Shown: piece by piece, positions 1 through 9,751 of the stretch
Layout: each line of letters opens with the position of its first letter
How positions within the stretch are numbered: position 1 is the stretch's first letter
From: Neocallimastix lanati (nom. inval.)
Lineage: Eukaryota; Neocallimastigomycota; Neocallimastigomycetes; Neocallimastigales; Neocallimastigaceae
Length of the DNA stretch: 10,000 bases
NCBI GenBank assembly: GCA_016946835.1
Contig: JACVTC010000036.1
Location: forward strand, 1,275,001 to 1,285,000
Direction of reading: 5' to 3'
Notes under the pieces: generated by a model
Told to the model about the DNA's origin: nothing
Database searches by the model: none
The model's input: only the letters and a program-made list of their open reading frames with translations
Made by a program: the position numbers and the translations under genes

Positions 1-583
1 CATATTTAATATATACTTTTTTCATAATAAATATATATTATAATTTTTAAATAACAATATTTTAAATTATATAATTAAAATTATATATAGAAATTTATTA
101 AGTGATTATATCTGATTACCTTTTTAATAATTTTATAAAATTTAATAAATCAAATTTATTACAAAGATTTATGATACTAATAATTATAGTATTATATTTA
201 TTATTATTATTATTAGTATTACTTTAAATTAATTTATTTTGCCAGTTCAATTAAAATACGAAAAAATAATATAATGTATAACAATAAATTTTTATTTATT
301 TTTATATAGTATTTTATTTTTTATTTTAAAAAAAAAACTATATAAAATTACTTCAAAAAAAAGAAAAAGAAAAATTTTATTTAAAGATAAAAAATTTTTT
401 ATTAAAATTTTGATTTAGTATAATTTATTAATTCTTTAAAAATTTTTGCACGATTCGTGCTAATTTTTATTTATTAAAAAAAAAAAATTATTAATTTTAA
501 ATATTAATAAAATTTAAAGAAATAAAATTATCTTAAAATTGAAATATTTTATCATTACTTAACATTTAAATAAATATAATAAT
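1..583. other. Non-coding A+T-rich flank upstream of the splicing-factor gene
   Basis: I see no coding segment on either strand. The stretch is made of short A/T runs, a TTA-type triplet run near 200-222 and many stop codons in all frames. The only non-AT structure is a GC-containing palindrome at 448-460, listed separately. The promoter and 5' untranslated region of the gene starting at 584 must lie here. No TATA element can be singled out because TATA-like strings are everywhere. Confidence 0.7.
448..460. promoter_or_regulatory. Perfect palindrome GCACGA-T-TCGTGC upstream of the CCDC130-like gene
   Basis: Two 6-bp arms flank a single central T, about 124 bp before the start codon. It contains two CG and two GC steps in DNA otherwise almost free of C and G, so it stands out from the background. 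The symmetry suits a dimeric DNA-binding protein. Its position suggests a promoter element, but this is inferred from symmetry and place only, and no known factor is assigned. Confidence 0.35.
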
Positions 584-2733
584 ATGGCTGAAAGAAAAGC
601 AACTAATAAATACTATCCACCAGATTGGGATCCCTCAAAGGTAAAAAATAAGTATAAATATGAATATTAAATTTGCTATCTACATATATATATATATAGA
701 TATTTTTTTTTTTTTTTTCTTCTTTCTAAAAAATTCAAATTTTTTATAATATAATAAACATTATAGGGTTCAATAAATAAATATGTAGGACAACATCCTT
801 ACAGAGATAGAGCGAGAAAATTAGATCAAGGAATTTTAATTGTTCGGTAATTAAAAGTAATTGTTAATTATTGTAATAAAGATAATGACCTTTACAATTT
901 GAAAGCTTAATTAACAATTTTATAAATTTCATATTTTTTAAATACTTGATTTAAATATTTTTTAATAATTGTAAATATATATATGATATATTCGTATAAA
1001 TTTAATAAGATTTGAATTACCATATAATATTTTATGTGAAGGATGTAATAATTATATAACTCAAGGTAATTTCTTTTTAATATATTATAATAATAATTAT
1101 TAAATTAATAACTATTTTAATTATTATCTAAAGGAAATAGATATAATGCTGAAAAGAAAAAAATTGGAATGTATTATACAACTCCAATTTTTAGTTTTAG
1201 AATGAAATGTCATTTATGTAGTAATTGGATTGAAATTCATACTGATCCTAAGGTCAAATAAAAAATTATATATATATATATATATATATATTTTTTTATT
1301 AAAAAAGCAAAAGTAAATGATGATATTATTATTAATAATATATTTGATATTAATGATATATTAATATAGAATACGGAATATGTAATTGTTAGTGGAGCAA
1401 GACGAAAAATTGAAGATTGGGATGCAAAAGAAAATGGTTCAATTGAATTAACAGGTATTCTTATAAATTTAATATTATAACAAATGGTTAATTAGAAAAT
1501 TTAAATTTAAGGAATTGTGTAATGATATAGTTTTATCATTTTTCCTTAATTTATATAATTCAGATGAAAAAGAGAAAGAAAAATTAGAATCCAATGCATT
1601 TTATAAATTAGAAAATGATATAACAAATAAGAAAAAAACTGATGAGTCAATACCTATTTTAACACAATTACAAGTAAATATTAAAATATAACATTATCTT
1701 CCTTTTTTAACTATTTTATTTTAATATTAATAATTCTTTATTAAGAATTTAAATAATAGACAATGGAAAGATCCCTATACTGCCTCTTATAATATCAGAA
1801 AAAAATTTAGAGTTAGTATTATTACTAAAAGAAATTAATAAATAAATATGAAAAAGGGTGTTTAAATTATTATTAACAATTAATAATTTAAATAAAAGGA
1901 AAGAAAGAAATTAGAGAAACAGAAAGAAGAAGAAGACAAAAAGTTTAAAGATAAGCATTTATTGGCAATTGAACTTTTACCAGAATCATTAGAGGATGAG
2001 GAAGAAGCGAAACTTGTTTTTAAAGAAGATAAAAGTATATTATTATTATTATTATTAATTATTATTATTATTATATTATTATTAATATTATTATTATCTT
2101 AATTAATATATATATACATATATATGTTTTTATGTATATTTCTTTGTTTTAAATATAATAATACTGCTATATAAAGATGACTCAATAAATAAGGTAAATC
2201 AAAGAAAATTGGAAATACAGAACACTTCAATATTTGAAAATAGTAGAAAAAAAAATAACAATAAACGTAAATATAAGGATATGATTATGAACTCAGGTCA
2301 TAATGATGATGGTAATAAAAATAATTATTCTAGTACAAATATATATAAAAATTCAAAGAAATCTAAACATGAAGCAAAAATGAAATCCTTAACAAATTTG
2401 AAATTAAATATAATTCAGCAACAAAAGAATAAAATTAATGATAATGATCACTCATCGACATCTTTTTTAATATCTGATATTCAAAAGCCACATATATTAC
2501 CATTATATAACGAAATATCATCTAAAAATTTAGGTATTCAAAAAAAATCTAACAAAAATAAAATGACCCCTGATTTTGATCATGAAAAGAAAATTGATGA
2601 AAATAATAATAATATAATTAAGAAAGAGAATGATAATAATAAAAATGTTAATGTAAGTGATGATGATTACGATAAGAGTAACGCACTTTCATTAATATGT
2701 CAAGATTATGGTGATGATGAAGATTCTAATTGA
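584..2733 (+). CDS. saf4/YJU2B: CWC16/Yju2-family pre-mRNA splicing factor, CCDC130/Saf4 type
   Basis: Proposed exons are 584-640, 767-846, 1010-1065, 1134-1252, 1370-1454, 1564-1673, 1746-1811, 1899-2034 and 2177-2733; all phases fit, giving 421 residues and a TGA stop. The N-terminus reads [19 protein letters not shown], then a block with [17 protein letters not shown], as in CCDC130/Saf4 rather than Yju2/CCDC94. C55-x2-C58 (CEGC) and C90-x2-C93 (CHLC) form the family's four-cysteine metal site. [15 protein letters not shown] and [10 protein letters not shown] are further family blocks. Residues 192-236 are charged and helix-forming. Exon 9 (237-421) is Asn/Lys/Asp/Ser-rich with basic, NLS-like patches and ends in an acidic tail (DYGDDEDSN). 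The related protein Yju2 acts at the spliceosome around the first catalytic step; a nuclear splicing role here is inferred from the family. The start is the first ATG of the conserved N-terminus. Poly(A) site unclear. Confidence 0.92.
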
Positions 2734-2973
2734 GTTTAGTATTTTTATTTATTTATTTATTTATTTTTTTTTTTTTTTAGAAAGTTTTTTTGTTATATTA
2801 ATAATTAAAAGATACCCAAATTTATATTATAAATGAAAAAACAAATGTAAAGAATAATACAATTATTTATAATAATAATATATTAATAAAAGTAAATATA
2901 TAAATAAATAAAAAATAAAAATTAAATATAAAAATTATATAATTATTAAAATTTAAAATGAATTTTCATAAAG

Positions 2974-3000
<27 letters not shown>
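2974..3000. repeat. T27 homopolymer run
   Basis: Uninterrupted T run in the spacer after the splicing-factor gene. Its length may be unreliable because of sequencing or assembly slippage. Confidence 0.9.
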
Positions 3001-3005
<5 letters not shown>

Positions 3006-3089
3006 GAAATATTGTTGAATTAACAAATTATACAATTAAAATGTTATTTTATTATTTTTTAGTTCTAATTCTTTAGTTTAATTTTTATG

Positions 3090-3114
3090 GATAATATATA
3101 TATATATATATATA
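3090..3114. repeat. (TA)n microsatellite
   Basis: Roughly a dozen TA units in the intergenic spacer. Confidence 0.85.
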
Positions 3115-3173
3115 ATTTTTTATTGATTTATTATATTTTCTTTTGTTATTATTTAATTTTTATATTTTAATAA

Positions 3174-3174
3174 G

Positions 3175-3245
<71 letters not shown>

Positions 3246-3247
3246 AT
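3174..3247. repeat. (AAAT)n tetranucleotide microsatellite
   Basis: About 18 nearly perfect tandem AAAT units in the spacer between the two genes. The perfection suggests recent expansion and likely length variation between strains. Confidence 0.93.
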
Positions 3248-3729
3248 TAATGGATATTACATATAATCTGCTTTAGTAAATAGAAATTAATTATAATAAA
3301 TTATATAGTAAATTAATTATATTATTATAATTTAATTTGTATATAATTATTTTAATTAATTATGATTATGTAAAATATTTTTTTATTAATAATAATTTTA
3401 AACTTTTTTTTATGAACTTTTATATATCTTCTACCAAATTAAAATAAGAAGAGAACTTAAAAATAAAAAAAAAATAAAAATAAGAAAAGTAAAATTTAAA
3501 TTTAAATAGTAATTATTAATTAAAACTAAATAAAGAAAAATAATATAAAAAATAAAATTAAAATAATAATTAAAAGTTTTATAAAAAATAATAATTAAAT
3601 TTGTAATAATAAAATTTTCAAATTAATGAAATAATAGATTTTAATTTAAAATAATTTTATAAACATAATTTATTTATTTAATTATTAAAGTATAAATAGT
3701 ATGAAAAGTGAAAATTAATTTATATCTTC

Positions 3730-3755
3730 TTTTTTTTTTTTTTTTTTTTTTTTTT
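3730..3755. repeat. T26 run about 80 bp before the proteasome gene start
   Basis: Uninterrupted T run upstream of the ATG at 3837. Long T tracts just upstream of genes can act as nucleosome-excluding promoter DNA, so it may be part of the promoter. That is inference, since similar runs occur in this window away from genes. Confidence 0.85.
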
Positions 3756-3836
3756 AATTATCATTTATATAATTATATATCTATTTATAATTTTATTAAA
3801 TAAAGTTAATTTTTTAAAGAATAATTTATAATCGAA

Positions 3837-5756
<1,920 letters not shown>

Positions 5757-6119
5757 GGAAATTTAATTTTATAATACATTATTTATAATCAATGCATTAA
5801 TATTGCAAGCATTTATAAAATAAATAAAAAATAAAATCTTATCAAGAATAATTATTTTATCAAGAAAAAAAAAATATTTTAAAAGTAATATTTAAATATA
5901 TATATAAAGAAAGATAATCAAATATTTTAAATACAATATATATATGTTTAAATGTAATCATTGAATATTATTAAAAATAAATAAATAAAAAAAAAGTATA
6001 AATAAAAAATTAAATAATAATAATGATAATAACAATAACAATAATAATATAATAATAAAAAAAAAAAAAAATAAAAAAATAAAATACAATAAAATAAAAG
6101 CAAAAATAAATGAAAATTA

Positions 6120-6152
<33 letters not shown>

Positions 6153-6297
6153 GATAATAATAAAGACATTTTTAATATTTATAAATTGTTATCTCATTTT
6201 TAAATTAAAAAAATTATATTTGAAGTAATTATTTTATTAATTATATAAGATTAAAAAATATTTTTAATATATTTATATAATAAAATTGCATATAGCC

Positions 6298-6392
<95 letters not shown>

Positions 6393-6430
6393 TTCTTTTT
6401 TTAGATAATTTATTTATTTATTTGTTTATT
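5757..6430. other. Intergenic low-complexity DNA after the proteasome gene
   Basis: It holds the proteasome 3' untranslated region, A-rich runs near 5860 and 6057-6075, an (AAT)n run at about 6119-6150, and the (TTTTC)n/T70 tract. An open frame on the minus strand (5948-6169) is almost all Leu, Tyr and Phe, as expected from reading (AAT)n and A runs backwards, so I do not count it as a gene. Confidence 0.7.
6299..6387. repeat. (CTTTT)n array leading into a T70 homopolymer
   Basis: About four TTTTC-type pentamers are followed by 70 uninterrupted T bases (6318-6387). It is the longest homopolymer in the window. Read on the minus strand it is an A70 run beginning about 43 nt after the stop codon of the minus-strand coding-like segment, with AATAAA-like strings between. 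Confidence 0.92.
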
Positions 6431-6613
6431 TTAACTATGGTGAGGATAGTGATGATGATGTCTTTTTTCCTCTGCTTTTCGAATGTTTATATTTTTTTAC
6501 TTAAATATAATAATAAATTAATATATGCATGAATACTGCTACCTCTACTACTACTATTACCACTTCTACTATTACCATTATTAGCATAATTATTACTATT
6601 AGTACTAACAACA
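6431..6613 (-). pseudogene. 3' end of an unrecognised minus-strand gene, or a gene fragment
   Basis: I do not recognise this protein. Read on the minus strand, 6613-6537 is an uninterrupted Asn/Ser/Gly/Arg-rich segment (including NNGNSRSGNSSSRG). A proposed 65-nt intron (6536-6472, donor GTATTC, acceptor GCAG) joins it in correct phase to 6471-6431, which encodes KEKRHHHHYPHHS and a TAA stop. An acceptor (ATTATAG) lies just before 6613. A donor at 6691 (GTAAAA) would allow a further upstream exon ending at 6692, but no start codon or convincing N-terminus can be found. The RNY-type codon pattern and matching phases favour a real coding past. A short + strand reading of the same DNA (6529-6636, Thr/Ile-rich, 35 codons) is an alternative. 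It may be a remnant rather than an active gene. Confidence 0.35.
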
Positions 6614-7080
6614 CTATAATATTTAATTCAAAATAAAAATTTTCTTTATTTATATCTTTCATTTAAAAGTTCATTATTTATTATTTTTTACTCTTCAATT
6701 TTTTTCTTATTTTTATAAAAAATATTTAATTTATTAGTATTAATATGGAAAAAATATATTTAATATGAATAATTGAATAATTAATTATTATATAAAAGAA
6801 AAAAAATTTTTTTTTTTTTTCCTTTTTTTTTTTTTTTTTTTTTTAATAAAAGTGGTCTTTGTAAAATTTAAAATTTAATAAATTTAACTATCAAATTTAA
6901 CTAACAAATTTAACTATAAAATTTAATTAATAAAATAAATAAAAATAATTTTTGTTTGAAATAAAATATTTGTTTATACTTTACATTAAAATAATTAGTG
7001 ATGAAGAATTTAACAACAACAACATCCTCTACTCATAATAATAATAAATGATAAATAATAAATAATAATAATAAAAGTTA
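6614..7080. other. Low-complexity spacer before the copia remnant
   Basis: No clear gene. It has an A-rich to T-rich switch with two T tracts split by CC (6794-6844), a 13-bp tandem repeat (6880-6931), and a 16-codon Thr/Ser/Asn-rich open frame at 7001-7051 that is probably simple sequence. An (AAT)n run follows at about 7037-7073. Part of 6692-6759 is open on the minus strand and could belong to the minus-strand fragment. Confidence 0.6.
6880..6931. repeat. Four-unit 13-bp tandem repeat
   Basis: Units start at 6880, 6893, 6906 and 6919. The first three read AAATTTAACTA plus two variable bases; the fourth is AAATTTAATTAAT. A weaker half-unit precedes them. Being longer than a microsatellite unit, it is a small minisatellite with no evident function. 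Confidence 0.75.
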
Positions 7081-7963
7081 AAAGATTCTGAAATCATTGA
7101 TAGCCTAATTAATTTAGATAAGTTAAATTATAATGAAAATTTTTATCTTCATATGATGAGTCCGATAAAATTAAAGAAATTGAGTATATTAGGAATATAG
7201 AAATACTAATGAAGAAATTAACTATATAGAAAAAATAAAAGACAAATGGTATAAAGCAATGGATGATAAATTGAAAAAATATGAAAGAAAATAATGAAAA
7301 TAATGTATACGAATTAGTATTCAAAGTTTCACTGGATATTAATATAGTAACCTCCAGATGGATATTTACTTTCAAATATAATTCAAAAGGAGAAATAACT
7401 AAAAGAAAAGCGCATTTAGTTGCACGAAAATTTCCCTCAAGAATATGTTATAGACTATAAAGATACATTTTCACCAACTTTAAAGTAAGATTTTTTTAGA
7501 ATAGTAGATGCCATAGCATCTAAAAATAATTAATTAATATATAAAATTGAGGTCAAAGTAGTATATTTAAATGCTAAATTAGACGAATTAGTATACATAA
7601 AGATTCTAGAGAAAGCTGAAGGTTATAATAAAGGTTATTGGAAACTAAAATTATTAAAAAAAAAAAAAAATAAAAAAAAATAAAGATTCAATATAACAGA
7701 TATAGGATTAGATGATACAATTATAGATATAAAATTTGAAAAATTAAAAGATGGTTATTTATTACCTCAGAAAAAATACCTAAATAATATATTTAAAAGA
7801 TATAATTTGGACAAATTTTAAATAGCTATAAATATGGTACCAGAAAAAAATGAAGGATGTATAAATAAACTTTTTTTGATGAAACAAAAATATAAACAAG
7901 CAATAGGCAATTTACTATATTCAAGACCTGATATACTTTATTATGTAAGTAAAGCTTCTCTCA
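7081..7963 (+). pseudogene. Copia reverse-transcriptase domain, broken
   Basis: Successive pieces match copia reverse transcriptase in order. KWYKAMDDKLKKYE (from about 7238) is in one frame, and VYELVF then SRWIFTFKYNSKGEI and KRKAHLVARKF (7305-7433) in a second. From 7435 a third frame carries EYVIDYKDTFSPTLK, KIEVKVVYLNAKLDELVYIKI and YWKLKL. After an A-rich stretch (7655-7684), FNITDIG, a KKYLNNIFKRYNL block and YKQAIGNLLYSRPDILYYV continue in that third frame. The usual LYGLKQ and YVDD metal-binding segment expected between KLKL and FNITDIG is absent. In-frame stops lie at 7486, 7531, 7681 and 7819. No function can remain. Copia assignment is firm; lineage within copia is not. Confidence 0.85.
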
Positions 7964-8031
7964 AAATCTCATAATCCAAAATTATGAGAAGATTGGTTAA
8001 ATGTCATTAAAATTTTTTAGATATTTAAAAA

Positions 8032-8495
8032 GGTAAACCAAATTACGATTTAAAATTTACAAACAACTGTGAATTAAATGTTTATGTATATATAGACATT
8101 AGTGGATTTTCTGAAACAAGAAAATCTACTACTGGATTCTTAATTGTGGTGGGTAATGGGACCTACTACAAGGTATTCTAAGCTATACAAAAATGTGTTT
8201 CTGTTTCTACAGCTGAAAGGGAATTTTATTTTTTTGATAATTATGTAAGACATTGCATGTAGTATCAAACCTTATTAGAAAAAAAAATATGATATGTGTT
8301 ATTAGTGTATAAAAATATACCAATAGATAATAAAGCAAGTAATATAAATAATTTTATAACTAGAGATATGGCTATAAATTGCACCATGTAACCATGTAAA
8401 GGAACGAGTTAAGCAAAAATAAAATAACATTAAAATATATAGAATCCAAACATTGTCTAGCAGATGGATTCACAAAATATTTAAACAAAAATTTA
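8032..8495 (+). pseudogene. Copia RNase H domain and polyprotein C-terminus, broken
   Basis: The frame beginning KGKPNYDLKFTNN continues to VYIDISGFSETRKSTTGF, the first RNase H block of copia elements with its aspartate at 8095-8097. It goes on to KCVSVSTAEREF (conserved glutamate) and IDNKASN (second aspartate block). In-frame stops occur at 8179, 8260, 8290 and 8389. After a frame change, ITLKYIESKHCLADGFTKYL (about 8427-8486) matches the C-terminal copia motif that usually reads as ADIFTK or ADxxTK. The segment joining this to the reverse transcriptase (7964-8031) is shifted and holds three more stops in the main frame. It is decayed coding DNA. Confidence 0.85.
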
Positions 8496-8542
8496 ACGGA
8501 TATATATATATTCAGTGAATCATAATTATGTAAATTCTGAAT

Positions 8543-8581
8543 ATTTTGAACTTTTGCAATGTTAGAAATGAAGTTCAAAAT
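8543..8581. repeat. 11-bp perfect inverted repeat just after the copia remnant
   Basis: Arms ATTTTGAACTT (8543-8553) and AAGTTCAAAAT (8571-8581) flank a 17-nt loop. It lies about 50 bp after the last polyprotein motif and straddles the TGTTAGAAATG string that could start the 3' LTR. Confidence 0.75.
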
Positions 8582-8765
8582 TATCCATATTATATAGTAA
8601 ATTTAAATTTATATCATGTAACTGTACATATATTTTATTATGGCGCATAAAACAAAATTGTAATACATTGTTATAATGTAATGTAAAATTAAATTAATGT
8701 AATAAAATAAAAAAAGTTGTAAAACTAGTTTTATTAAAAGTCAAGTCTTCTTTAAAATATTAACA
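8560..8765 (+). repeat. Candidate decayed 3' LTR of the copia element
   Basis: It starts TGTTAGAAATG and ends ATATTAACA, giving 5-bp inverted ends TGTTA/TAACA, as copia LTRs begin TG and end CA. It lies where a 3' LTR should be, about 75 bp after the polyprotein motif. Against it: there is no clear polypurine tract before it, no second copy in the window, and TG...CA ends are easily met by chance. Confidence 0.25.
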
Positions 8766-9025
8766 TTATAATTCATATTTTTATTTAATCATCACTTTTA
8801 TTATAATTTCAAATATTAAATAGTATATTATAAATAAATAGGATATATAATAATATAGTAATAATATATAGTTTATATAGTTTATGATATAAATAATTTA
8901 GAATTTAGTTCTTAAAAAAAATTTTTTTTTATAAAGATAGTTTATGATATAAATAATTTAGAATTTAGTTTTTAAAAATTTTTTTTTATAAGGTTCTTTT
9001 ATATATAATTAAAATGAAAACATGT
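8766..9025. other. Non-coding A+T-rich DNA with a tandem duplication
   Basis: I see no coding segment on either strand. The only structure is the 60-bp duplication at 8881-9000. Confidence 0.65.
8881..9000. repeat. 60-bp tandem duplication
   Basis: Two adjacent 60-bp units start at 8881 and 8941. Their first 30 bases are identical, followed by one C/T difference and an A-run/T-run that differs slightly in length. A partial copy of the unit start (ATAGTTTATATAG) lies just upstream. Each unit ends in a self-complementary A/T tract. Confidence 0.85.
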
Positions 9026-9455
9026 ATTTAATGGAGGATGGTGCATTTCGAAATGTGGCTTTAAATATACATAAAATTTCATTTCGAAATGTGGCTTATA
9101 TTAATTTTATAAATTTTTATATATGAATATAATATTTATTTATTTATATAATAAAAAATTACCGTTATAAATATAAATAAATATGAAAATATTTTATTTT
9201 ACTTTATTTTTTATTTTATTTTTTTTTATTTTTTATTTTTTTATTTATTTTTTTATTTTTTATTATCAAATATATATATATATTAAATTATGAAATTATT
9301 ATATAATAAAATATTATTTAATTATTTATTTATTTATATAAAAAAATTTATATATAATACGCCATCTTATAATATGTGGCATATAATTAATCACGTATGG
9401 ATCTGAAATGCACTATCCCCTATTTAATGTATTGAAAATGTATGATCCATTAAAT
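9026..9455. mobile_element. Candidate MITE-like element with interrupted inverted arms
   Basis: The left arm is ATTTAATGGA (9026-9035) followed directly by GGATGGTGCATTTC (9036-9049). On the right the same two blocks appear inverted: GAAATGCACTATCC (9405-9418, 13 of 14 matching) and TCCATTAAAT (9446-9455, 10 of 10), with 27 extra bases between. The enclosed ~350 bp has no coding capacity and is mostly TTTTA-type sequence. Short non-coding DNA with inverted ends is the layout of a MITE. No target-site duplication is clear and the family is unknown. Confidence 0.4.
9044..9097. repeat. 18-bp direct repeat carrying the palindrome CATTTCGAAATG
   Basis: Two exact copies of CATTTCGAAATGTGGCTT start at 9044 and 9080, a 36-bp period. 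The first 12 bases of each are a perfect palindrome. A weaker related piece (ATATGTGGCATATAATTAA) lies near 9372-9390. They sit just inside the left arm of the candidate MITE. Confidence 0.85.
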
Positions 9456-9719
9456 GTATATAAATATCATTAAATTAAGTATTATTAAAAAAAAAAAAAA
9501 AAAAATTAGTCTTTTACTTCAAATAAATAAAGTGGGTAAACAAACAAAAAATATTGAGATTTTTAAAAGATTAATAGTCTCATTTGATTATAATAAGTTT
9601 GTATAGAAATTTAGAATATTTAACTAATTAGGAAATATAGTAATTTAGTATAATTAGAATACTCAAGATTAACGACTCATGAATACATACATACATACAT
9701 ACATACATACATACATACA

Positions 9720-9751
<32 letters not shown>

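Larger units (their letters stand above)
2734..3836. other. Intergenic simple-sequence DNA between the two housekeeping genes
   Basis: No coding segment is supported on either strand. It holds the 3' untranslated region of the splicing-factor gene (a (TTTA)n stretch right after the stop), a T27 run, a (TA)n run, a long (AAAT)n microsatellite and, near the right edge, a T26 run before the proteasome gene. A small inverted repeat (TCTTCT/AGAAGA) lies near 3427-3454. Regulatory sites of both genes must lie here but cannot be told from background. Confidence 0.65.
7081..8765 (+). mobile_element. Decayed, 5'-truncated Ty1/copia LTR retrotransposon remnant
   Basis: The order reverse transcriptase, RNase H, then a possible 3' LTR is that of the copia superfamily on the + strand. 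I see no gag, protease or integrase, and no matching 5' LTR upstream, so the left part is lost or unrecognisable. A coding-like frame starts at 7081. The reverse-transcriptase similarity is clear from 7205, and the last recognisable polyprotein motif (LADGFTKYL) is at about 8457-8483. The right boundary is taken from a candidate LTR end (TGTTA...TAACA, 8560-8765) and is uncertain. Stops, frame changes and an internal deletion make it non-functional. Confidence 0.8.

Noticed and set aside
2209-2733. A separate 174-residue Asn-rich protein starting at TTG 2209
   Set aside because: The frame is open further left to an AG acceptor at 2175-2176 and joins exon 8 in phase, so it is the last exon of the splicing-factor gene.
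3700-3836. Proteasome-gene control element of the yeast PACE type before the beta-1 gene
   Set aside because: No GGTGGCAAA-like string is present between the T26 run and the start codon.
5948-6169. Minus-strand open frame of 73 codons, almost all Leu, Phe and Tyr
   Set aside because: It is the reverse reading of (AAT)n and A-run simple sequence. It has no motif and no gene-like composition.
7001-7051. Sixteen-codon open frame MKNLTTTTSSTHNNNK
   Set aside because: It is short and built from ACA and AAT triplet runs, with no neighbour or motif to support it. It may at most be eroded element sequence.
7151-7180. Hammerhead-ribozyme-like string GATGAGTCCG
   Set aside because: No partner GGAC...GAAA strand follows and the DNA reads as copia coding sequence.
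7109-7375. Minus-strand open frame of 88 codons, Ile/Phe/Ser-rich
   Set aside because: It lies opposite the reverse-transcriptase coding remnant, whose + strand motifs (WIFTFKYNSKGE, KAMDDKL) are clear. It is a shadow frame.
8372-8578. Minus-strand open frame of 68 codons
   Set aside because: It lies opposite the copia RNase H end and the following hairpin, and has no family motif.
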